DNA of 15,661 nucleotides. Source: Stramenopiles sp. TOSAG23-6 (Eukaryota; Sar). The notes beneath the pieces are model-generated. The model saw only the letters and a list, made by a program, of their open reading frames with translations. It was not told the DNA's origin and did no database searches. The translations under genes were made by a program, and so were the position numbers. Positions within the stretch are counted from its first letter, which is position 1. Each line of letters opens with the position of its first letter. Below are positions 8,457 to 15,661 of this stretch, piece by piece. The stretch spans positions 1-15,661 of the forward strand of contig LT636108.1 in the NCBI GenBank assembly GCA_900128565.1, written 5' to 3'.

Positions 8457-11400
8457 ATGGGAACTTCGGCATCGTCTCTATTACTCCGGGAGAACTTTGA
8501 CCCAAAGATTCGACAGTGGAGTAAATTTGTGTCTTCAAACTCACTTAGAACTTCGAGTCTGAAAGAGAACTTAGGGCATTCTGGCACTGTCAATACATTG
8601 GATATATACGCATGTTTTATTCTTTCTGGCTCAGATGATGCTACGGTAAGATTATGGGTCATCAGCAATAAAAGTTGTCTAAATATTTTATTGGGACATA
8701 CTGGGCCAGTAACGAGTGTTCGATTTCACCCTGCTGGAGTTCTCTGTGTTAGTTGCTCCATGGATAAAACAATTCGTCTCTGGAATCCACACAAAAATGT
8801 ACAGATGGGAGTCTGGACAGGGCATTCAATGGGTGTATTTGATTGTTCTTTTTCTCGTGGTGGTCAACTATTAGCTTCAGGTGGAACTGACGGTACGCTC
8901 ATTATTTGGGACGCTCTATCTTTGTCAACAACGACCCCTTTACAACATCTACGAGGTCATACAGCATCTGTAAATTGCATTTCATTCAGCAAAGAAGATC
9001 ATTCATGGGAATTATTATTATCTGGTTCTAGTGATATGTCGTTGCGATTATGGAATTGTACTAGTGGCTATTGCTTACGTGTTTTCATAGGTCATGAATC
9101 TTCTGTAACTACATGTGAAATTTCTAGTGATTCCTTTATTATTTCAAGTGATTCGTCAGGTATGGTTAAAGCGTGGGACCTCTCTGAAGGATTATGTTTA
9201 CAGAGTTTTGATGATTTCGTAGAACCAAATAGTACTATGAATAATGACTGTATCCGTGGCATATGGTTTTATGATGATAGTGTCTATTTATATACAAANA
9301 ATAATACAATTTATAAATGGACTATAACTGCTAAATCTCCTGCGATAAAATTGATTAGTTCAGCTGATAATATACAATCCTGTACAACAGTACGTTTCAT
9401 TGATTCCATGGGTTCCATGGTAATTGGTTATGAAGATGGTTCTATAAAAATATGGCAAATATTTGATCCTCAACATATTTCAAAATTAAGTAAAGTAGAT
9501 CAAAATGATGCAAATCTAAATCAAATGATAAACACTACTTATACATTAGAAGAAGATCTGAAAAGTATTCACAATGATCTATCTATTTATGATGCATATG
9601 ACGATAATAATTTGCTATCTTCAAATGGAACAGAGTTATATATGACTTCATTGCAGAGGCGAAATGGTATTACCACTCATGACATAGCTACAGCATCGAA
9701 GAATATTCAGTCAAGTACACATAAAAAATGTAAAAAGAATTATAAAGTTTTATCAGAGTGTGTAGCAAAAATGATGATGAGACGAAAATCACGTCATCAT
9801 AAAAATGAAGAAAGCACCCCAAATGATACAACAAATACTGCACTAGATAGTATTACAAAAAAAACAAATAGGGGTACAGTGTCGGGTGTTTCAGTTCAAC
9901 TTGTAACAGAATTTTCGAGTGTGCAAGATGCACATTTAGAGGCAGCAAGAGCAGCAGAAGCTTCATTAATATTTTTATCGCGTCCAAGGGGAAACAAAGG
10001 AGTTCCTCATATTAAAGCTTGGACTTCTTCTTCATACAGAGATGATGGAATTGGTAAATTAGAAACTGCAAATCCCAAGGCTAGTATTGTTGCTTTTACA
10101 AAAGCTGTGAATGCGACAGTTGAAACATCAAATAAATCGAATAAAAACAAATCGATGCTAGAATCAAAACAGAATTCATTGAAACATCAAAAACGTAAAT
10201 ATATATGGCGTGGGTTAGCTGGTCTCAAAAGTTCACGGCTAAGATTAGGAATGGCAAAATTATCAGATTTGCCTGTGGAAGATGCAGATCGAATGAAAAT
10301 CAATTCTTTTATTGACACATCATTTAAAGATTCTACTTTTATGAAAAAAGACGAATTCCAAGAAAAGTGTTGGAAAGAATGGGTTGTTGTAGAAACCTCT
10401 ATATCTCGAACAGTTGGTTATTTTACACCTACAAGAAATGATACAGAAAAGAATAATAAATCTTCATATGCTTCAGAGAATTCTGAACCCTCTGTAAACA
10501 TTAAATTAGAAATAGACAAAGAGTTCAATCGTAACAGTCGTATTTGGTGGTCAAGACCTTATCGATATGGTTTCACCTCATGGTTGAAAGAATTTTATGC
10601 CAATCAAAGGACTAATTTTCCAATTGGTAATCCTCGAGTGATTAATATTTTACATGCTTATAGTGGTCGTGAGGGTAGATTATTAGCGGTGTTGCATCGA
10701 AAGTATGACTTAATTGATGTTGCTCATCCAGAATCTGCTGCTGTAGTACGCCGTACAAAAATGTTCGAAAATGGTAGTAATTATTTAGGTTGTGTAGAGT
10801 CAAAAACTATACCTGATAAAGAGACTAAATCTAATAGCAACATTGATGAAAAATGTTGCAATGTAGAAAAAGAGACTAAAGAAGCATCTCCCATCAATAA
10901 TGCATGGCCTAAAGATATTCTTCTTTGTCCTACTGTTGCTTCTCACAATATACCCGTTCCCGATTTATATATCATTATTGGAAGCTATATTTGGTTTCCC
11001 CCTCCAATAAACGAAACGTTTAGCGAAAGCTTGAAATCACTCATAAATGGTTGTCCAGCAGGAGAAATGACCCCAAAATATTCCAAAGTTCTTAAAAAAG
11101 TTGAAAATTCAGCAGCTAAAGTCGGTTATACATTAGATCATAAAAAAATGCTTGGATTTAGTGATTCCGAGTATTGGTATTGTATCCCATTTGTTGCAAA
11201 AGCATCTCGTGATGTAAAGAGTCTTCCAACAAATCCAAATACTTCAAATGAAATTAAGAATTTTCTGGGAACAGGGGCCGAGTCAAATAAGCATGAAACT
11301 GGATTGAAAAGACTTTTAATTCCTTTTGAAAAAGACATGGAAAATTTATACAAAATACCAGTTCAATATACAGTTCTAGACTTGGGATCTCCGAAATCGA

Positions 11401-13490
11401 AAGTGATGGTATTTGTATCAACAACAGAAAAATCACACGCTACTCTGGAACAAAATAATCAAAGAAAGTTTTTAGAAAATGTTGTAAAGGATATGAAAAC
11501 GGAATCTTTGGTGGTTGATAGTTCTACAGTTATTTGCATTCAGAGATATTTCCGTGGTTATCGCTGTAGGATGACACGAAAACGAATTTTAAGTGCAGTT
11601 AAATGTATTCAGCGACACTTCCGTGGGCATCGCTGTAAGATTAAACATAAACGAGTTTTAAGTGCAATTATGTGCATCCAGCGACATATTCGAGGTCATC
11701 AGAGTCGATGGAATGTGAGTCGATTAAAAGCAGCACTTATTGAAGAGCAAATAGATTTTGGTCGGGCTATTGTATTTAGAAGGTCGAGACTAAATTATTC
11801 TAATGCATCACAAGAACAATGTTCGGCTGTATATGCGCCAGCGGGTACCGTTGGACTAGTATTACCTTCGGTTGCAATCAACGCTGCAAAACAGAACAAA
11901 AATCAGAGTTGGGGTATTCATGCATATGGACAGACTTCATATCGTTGGTTTGCTAATAATTTACGTCCAATTTGTTTTCGTACATTTTATAATGAGGATC
12001 TAACTCATAGTGAGAGACTTACTTCTACTCGATCTCTTCGAGTGCGCACAGCGGTTGTCCATGGAAATAGTAGTAGTATTCGATCTACAATTACGTCTAC
12101 TTCTACTGCAAGGGCTGCTGCCCCAACAGTGGCAGAAGCAAGTGCGGCCGCAACATTGGCAGCGGCATTAGGATCAGAGCCTACTGTAGACGAAATTCGA
12201 ATTCTTGGTGAAGTTGCATCAATGCAATTAGTGAATGGTTTAGTAGCGCGAGGTAGAACTTTATTTCCTGTATCTGTTTCATTTCCAAGAGACACCGGGC
12301 ATTTAGGAGGATTACACCAACAACTTCCACAGCTTATCTCACGAGTGAATACAGTTGGAATCGGAGGTAGAAGAGATATCATTGTAGAAGAAAGCACACG
12401 AGTAACTACAGAAGATGCAATTGAACGAACAGATTCTTCAGATTATGAGTACTATAGCGACTATACGGATGATGAAACAAACACTCAAGAAGAACTTTTG
12501 CATTCACATAACTTTTATGGCAGTCCGAATTATAAAACAACAGCAAACTCAATTATGACAGCTACAGCTCTTTCAGCAATAGATTACGGATGTTCTGTTC
12601 CAACTGCATATGTTGGTCGAAGACCTTACCCAAATAAAGTGCATACACGTGAGAATAGCCAATCTTTGCAAGATGGTGATAGAAATGCTAAACATCGTTC
12701 GCAAATAGGATCAACTGCAAATCGACAACGTAAAATCGAAAATTTTTACAGAAATATTTTTGATATAAATTCACCAAAACCAAACAAAACAACAATAATT
12801 AATGAAAAATTTGTGCTTGGTTCAAAATTAATTAATACGGGAAAAGCTAATAAACAGAAAGAGAATAGCAATATGAAATGTACAATTCCTGGTAAAGACC
12901 AACATACGAACAATAGTTGTAATATAGATATACAAAATAAGTCAGGTAAGACTTGTAGTGGAAATATTTCTGAAAGTCTTGAATGTATTCGCGAGTGGCA
13001 TAATTCTTCTTTAAATGTAACACAACACGATATTTTAATGCAAAAATGTCACAATGCTAAATCTCGTGTGAGAATTCGTAATAAATCACCTGAAGAAACA
13101 GTTGGTGATATAATATGCGAAAGCAAGATAAAATCAGCAGAAACTGAAGTAGTCGCAAAGGATGAAATTACTGACTTTATAAAGGATCAGAAAATTATTG
13201 TATCAAAACGGGCTAATTTAATTACAATGTTTCTTGGACGACATGGTGCCCGTGTGTATAGTCGCCAATTTGGCATTGATGAAGTAAATGTTGTCAAGAG
13301 TGTTTTAAAAGAAAATGCAAAACGAGCTGAAAAGAAAAAAAAACAGATGGAAAGTAAAAGTAAGGATATTGCAAAATATAATATTATTTTGAAACCTCAG
13401 GAGTTGAAGAATATCAAAACTAGTAACAATAAAGTTGGAATAACAAAGGTTAAAAGTCTAAAACGAAGGAAAAGAGTTGAAGGGAAATAA
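8457..13490 (+). CDS. Large WD40-propeller protein with three IQ motifs
   Basis: A single-exon gene for 1677 residues. The start MGTSAS fits an N-myristoylation signal (Gly2, Ser6), which would place it at membranes. Seven WD40 repeats form one propeller: about 39-68, 79-112, 120-152, 165-201, 210-242, 265-290 and 309-335, most with GH and W-D-type ends. A long linker follows, then a Trp-rich conserved-looking block around 697-750 and another around 840-925 that I do not recognise. Three tandem IQ motifs (about 1027-1095), each IQxxxRGxxxR, predict calmodulin or light-chain binding. Next come an Ala-rich segment (about 1215-1240), an acidic Tyr/Asp patch (about 1325-1345) and a Lys-rich basic C-terminus that could be a nuclear signal or RNA/DNA contact. 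The architecture suggests a calcium-responsive scaffold. I cannot name an orthologue. One ambiguous base makes residue 281 Asn or Lys. Confidence 0.88.
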   Translation: MGTSASSLLLRENFDPKIRQWSKFVSSNSLRTSSLKENLGHSGTVNTLDIYACFILSGSDDATVRLWVISNKSCLNILLGHTGPVTSVRFHPAGVLCVSCSMDKTIRLWNPHKNVQMGVWTGHSMGVFDCSFSRGGQLLASGGTDGTLIIWDALSLSTTTPLQHLRGHTASVNCISFSKEDHSWELLLSGSSDMSLRLWNCTSGYCLRVFIGHESSVTTCEISSDSFIISSDSSGMVKAWDLSEGLCLQSFDDFVEPNSTMNNDCIRGIWFYDDSVYLYTXNNTIYKWTITAKSPAIKLISSADNIQSCTTVRFIDSMGSMVIGYEDGSIKIWQIFDPQHISKLSKVDQNDANLNQMINTTYTLEEDLKSIHNDLSIYDAYDDNNLLSSNGTELYMTSLQRRNGITTHDIATASKNIQSSTHKKCKKNYKVLSECVAKMMMRRKSRHHKNEESTPNDTTNTALDSITKKTNRGTVSGVSVQLVTEFSSVQDAHLEAARAAEASLIFLSRPRGNKGVPHIKAWTSSSYRDDGIGKLETANPKASIVAFTKAVNATVETSNKSNKNKSMLESKQNSLKHQKRKYIWRGLAGLKSSRLRLGMAKLSDLPVEDADRMKINSFIDTSFKDSTFMKKDEFQEKCWKEWVVVETSISRTVGYFTPTRNDTEKNNKSSYASENSEPSVNIKLEIDKEFNRNSRIWWSRPYRYGFTSWLKEFYANQRTNFPIGNPRVINILHAYSGREGRLLAVLHRKYDLIDVAHPESAAVVRRTKMFENGSNYLGCVESKTIPDKETKSNSNIDEKCCNVEKETKEASPINNAWPKDILLCPTVASHNIPVPDLYIIIGSYIWFPPPINETFSESLKSLINGCPAGEMTPKYSKVLKKVENSAAKVGYTLDHKKMLGFSDSEYWYCIPFVAKASRDVKSLPTNPNTSNEIKNFLGTGAESNKHETGLKRLLIPFEKDMENLYKIPVQYTVLDLGSPKSKVMVFVSTTEKSHATLEQNNQRKFLENVVKDMKTESLVVDSSTVICIQRYFRGYRCRMTRKRILSAVKCIQRHFRGHRCKIKHKRVLSAIMCIQRHIRGHQSRWNVSRLKAALIEEQIDFGRAIVFRRSRLNYSNASQEQCSAVYAPAGTVGLVLPSVAINAAKQNKNQSWGIHAYGQTSYRWFANNLRPICFRTFYNEDLTHSERLTSTRSLRVRTAVVHGNSSSIRSTITSTSTARAAAPTVAEASAAATLAAALGSEPTVDEIRILGEVASMQLVNGLVARGRTLFPVSVSFPRDTGHLGGLHQQLPQLISRVNTVGIGGRRDIIVEESTRVTTEDAIERTDSSDYEYYSDYTDDETNTQEELLHSHNFYGSPNYKTTANSIMTATALSAIDYGCSVPTAYVGRRPYPNKVHTRENSQSLQDGDRNAKHRSQIGSTANRQRKIENFYRNIFDINSPKPNKTTIINEKFVLGSKLINTGKANKQKENSNMKCTIPGKDQHTNNSCNIDIQNKSGKTCSGNISESLECIREWHNSSLNVTQHDILMQKCHNAKSRVRIRNKSPEETVGDIICESKIKSAETEVVAKDEITDFIKDQKIIVSKRANLITMFLGRHGARVYSRQFGIDEVNVVKSVLKENAKRAEKKKKQMESKSKDIAKYNIILKPQELKNIKTSNNKVGITKVKSLKRRKRVEGK
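9299..9299. other. Ambiguous base (N) in the assembly
   Basis: The third base of codon 281 of the WD40/IQ gene reads n. The codon AAN gives Asn or Lys in the sixth WD40 repeat. The frame is intact on both sides, so the length is right and only the base is uncertain. Confidence 0.99.
11535..11741 (+). repeat. Three 69-nt tandem repeats coding for the IQ motifs
   Basis: Units begin at 11535, 11604 and 11673, exactly 69 nt (23 codons) apart, each starting with Cys-Ile-Gln. Units 1 and 2 are clearly similar at DNA level along their whole length; unit 3 is conserved in its first half only. The 23-residue step matches the spacing seen in myosin neck IQ arrays, where adjacent calmodulins pack along one helix. 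Confidence 0.85.
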
Positions 13491-13541
13491 CTTTTACTTT
13501 TTATTGTGAAAACTTTTAAATGTAATGAATAAAATAATACA
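13491..13541. promoter_or_regulatory. 51-bp convergent 3' spacer with an AATAAA on each strand
   Basis: The plus strand has AATAAA at 13528-13533, 38 nt after the WD40/IQ stop. The minus strand has AATAAA at 13505-13500, 37 nt after the TPR-SGNH stop. Cleavage 10-30 nt past each signal would put each mRNA 3' end inside the coding end of the other gene, so the two transcripts should overlap in antisense. Confidence 0.6.
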
Positions 13542-15661
13542 TCATGGACTAGATGCATTTTGAATGGCTTTTTGTAGAGATTTTTCAACAAGCGGAATAA
13601 TGGCTGGACTACAATGTGTTCCATCGCATTCATATTGCTGAGACAAAAACTCGACTTCATAATGACTCTCTTCTTCCTCTCCTAAATTACATTCGCCTAT
13701 TTGAATAACATCTACAATATCTGTAGCATAATCTAAAAGCCAAATTCTATTCAATGCTTTTCCAGTACCTAATATTTTGCGATCAATTAATAATGCTTTG
13801 CGTAATTCCATGTTAAATAAACGGGTTATTTTAGCACGTTGAATTTCTTTTTCACTTGGTATTTTAGCCCTACAAACATTTTCTAACAATATATCTTTAG
13901 TCTGCCTTTTTAGTGTGGGAGGAGGCACCGGCATGAGAAAGAAGCGAATTTCCGGATATTTTTGAAGAGTTCGATGAATTCCTTCAAGGAAACTTTGTAC
14001 TGTTTTCTGTACTGCTTCTTCAAATGATACATACTTTTTTTTACCTACTGCAGTAATGATCCCTTCTCTACAGTCTATTTCACCTACTGTGAGAATAATA
14101 TCAATAATATTTCCAATATTTCGATTATTTGTAGTATGAATTTCATTTTCAAATAGTATTAGTCTTTCAATAGCACCAATAAAATTTGAAGTAGTGAGAA
14201 ACTCAATTGGCGAGGAAACACCTCGAAGATGCCAAGCTTTTAATCCAGTTATCAGATGTGGTATAAATACACACCTTTTCATATTATTTTCTCTTGTAGA
14301 AGAAGTTAATATATCTTTACATTGTCGCCATGCAAGACTTAGACAATGCGAATCTCCTAATACATGGACTTGACATGTAGATTTATGATAAATACTTTCT
14401 AATTCTAGATTGTCCGTCATAATATCATTGTTATTCTTTATTTTTACAGGGCAAGGAAGGCCATATTTTGTTACAAGATTTTGTATGAAATGTTTATATC
14501 CCCAATGAGTCGGCAATTCTCGTCTTAAATCCTGTTGAACTTTTATTGGTAAATTTGAAATTTTCTTCAGTAATTTTGTAACACGTTGTAATTGAGTATT
14601 TTGAGTTCTATAAGGTGCACAATAACATAATTTAAGCAATAATAAAAGTATAGCTAATTGATGTAAATTAGTACTTAAACCATCACTCTTATTTTTTCTA
14701 AAAGTAGAGGAATGTTTCGCTATATATTCACGAAATGAATCTAAAAGATTTATTGCAGAGTCATAGTTTCCAATATATTCAAAACATTGGGACATATTAA
14801 ATACATGTGATGGTAAAGGTGTTTTTTGTATATTTGAAGAACAATTTAATGTATTAAACAGATGATGAATGGAAGGACATGTTTCAGTGTTTAGAATTGA
14901 ATCATCAAAACAAGAAACGTTTTTAAGAATACTATCAATACTCTTTTCATTGGTATATAGACCACTTTTACGAATATTATCAATATTCTCTTCATTCAAT
15001 GAAAGTTGTTGAATCTTAATTGTTATTCGGTATGCATTTAATGCTTGAAGAAACAAACCATAATCTTTAAGTGTATTTGCAAGACCATGTATGATGAAAA
15101 AATATTTAAAAAAAAACTAAAATTTGTTAGGTACAAAATTTCGTATGAAAAAACATTGGACAAAAAATTGAAATGAAAACGTACATGAAACGCATCAATT
15201 AATTGTTGATGTTTTTGTTTCATTTGCTTCTTTTGCTCCTCTTTTGAATATTTTTGATTTTGAATGATTAAAACTAAATCTTGGTTTATAAGTGGAATCG
15301 ATTTTTTATAGTAATCTATAGCTTTTGACCATTTTTGTTGACCATGATACACTTCAGCACATAATAATAATGCAAGTGATTTTGTAGCTGCAATTTCAAT
15401 TTTATTTTCTGATTTTGAATCTGAATCGCATAAATCAAGTGACTTATTTAAATAATCTAATGCATCACTGTACAATTTACGTTCTAAAAGCTTACCACCT
15501 ACTACAAGAGAAGGCCAAGCATCTGCGGGAGTACACAAAATTGGCCATAAAAATTGTTTCGCTTCCTGTATTGCATGTATTTTGGAAAAATATTTGAAAA
15601 AAACATTCGTTAGGTACAAAATTTCGTACGAAAAAAAATTCAAATTTGAAAAAAAATAAAA
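13542..15661 (-). CDS. TPR-SGNH hydrolase fusion protein (5' partial, at least two introns)
   Basis: The gene reads leftward from beyond the right edge to TGA at 13544-13542. Exon pieces are 15574 (or 15565) to 15185 and 15086 (or 15116) to 13542; the two lie in different frames and are joined across an intron. The N-terminal part has at least four TPR-like helical hairpins, which normally bind protein partners. The C-terminal part is an SGNH/GDSL-type hydrolase domain: block I GDSH with the nucleophile Ser codon at 14351-14349, block III-like GEIDCR in place of G-x-N-D, and block V DGTH with the catalytic Asp and His (His codon 13616-13614). SGNH enzymes cleave or transfer ester groups on lipids or sugars; the substrate here is unknown. 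No membrane segment or signal peptide is visible in this part. The fusion implies that TPRs position the enzyme on a partner. Confidence 0.82.
15087..15184 (-). repeat. Intron 2 of the TPR-SGNH gene: complete introner-like element
   Basis: A T-rich 98-nt insertion, not a multiple of three, that shifts the frame and must be removed. Read on the minus strand it begins GTACGT, holds a near-palindrome GTACGAAATTTTGTAC followed by the branch-point-like CTAAC, and ends CATACAT. CATG occurs at both junctions (15187-15184 and 15089-15086). Cutting from one to the other joins Phe-His to Gly-Leu-Ala and gives a consensus TPR. A canonical alternative uses the acceptor TTTTAG at 15118-15117 (68-nt intron). 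It is also in frame but adds ten Phe-rich residues within TPR helix A. Confidence 0.75.
15575..15661 (-). repeat. Intron 1 of the TPR-SGNH gene: second copy of the element (partial)
   Basis: At least 87 nt, cut by the right edge. It shares with intron 2 the identical 20-nt core TACGAAATTTTGTACCTAAC, then a T-run, AAATATTTTT, and the right end ATACATG. Its canonical acceptor would be ATACAG at 15571-15566, giving an exon that starts Glu-Ala-Lys. By homology with intron 2 it would instead end at ATACAT, giving Ala-Ile-Gln-Glu-Ala-Lys. Both choices keep the frame. Its 5' end is outside the window. Confidence 0.7.

Noticed and set aside
15038-15056. Two separate minus-strand genes, ending near 15038 and starting at 15056
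   Set aside because: The upstream frame reads into T-rich intron before its stop, and the downstream Met at 15056 lies inside a TPR hairpin. Joining the frames across the 98-nt insert restores a consensus TPR, so this is one gene.
15575-15643. Met at 15643 as the start of the TPR-SGNH protein
   Set aside because: The residues it would code for lie in the repeated intron element, whose sister copy at 15087-15184 is non-coding, so the true start is outside the window.
1-15661. tRNA, rRNA, CRISPR or transposase genes
   Set aside because: No cloverleaf, rRNA block, spaced repeat array or transposase-like protein was seen on either strand by eye.

Overview
The window is nuclear DNA of a gene-dense, AT-rich, intron-poor eukaryotic microbe. 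It carries a mitochondrial SCO copper chaperone with a presequence, a large BIG/Sec7-type ARF exchange factor of the trans-Golgi, a seven-bladed WD40 protein with calmodulin-type IQ motifs, and a TPR protein fused to an SGNH hydrolase. TAA and TGA both end genes, so the standard code fits. Very short intergenic spaces and 5-kb genes without introns would suit an oomycete or a related protist, but no marker here fixes the lineage, so this is a weak inference.

Layout: (1) 1-1491 (+), the 3' part of a coiled-coil gene that opens with a 24-residue repeat array running off the left edge. (2) 1628-2569 (-), SCO1/SCO2-like cytochrome c oxidase assembly factor, convergent with gene 1; a 13-bp-stem inverted repeat lies between them. 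(3) 2570-2747, a short divergent promoter region shared by SCO and the next gene, with two perfect palindromes centred on AGATCT. (4) 2748-8120 (+), full-length BIG-type Sec7 ARF-GEF. (5) 8121-8456, AT-rich spacer with no gene. (6) 8457-13490 (+), WD40/IQ protein of 1677 aa with a possible N-myristoylation start. (7) 13542-15661 (-), TPR-SGNH protein, 5'-truncated by the right edge and only 51 bp from the WD40/IQ gene.

The genes look like separate housekeeping or signalling loci rather than one pathway: copper delivery to complex IV, ARF activation at the Golgi, a calmodulin-binding scaffold, and a possible carbohydrate- or lipid-ester-acting enzyme.

The most unusual feature is at the right end. 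The two intervening sequences of the TPR-SGNH gene are near-copies of each other, sharing an identical 20-nt core and the same right end, while the other genes in the window need no introns at all. The complete copy (about 98 nt) is bounded by CATG on both sides, and removing it exactly restores a consensus TPR. That exact removal does not use an AG acceptor. The pair looks like a small family of mobile introns (introner-like elements), possibly with non-standard splice ends.
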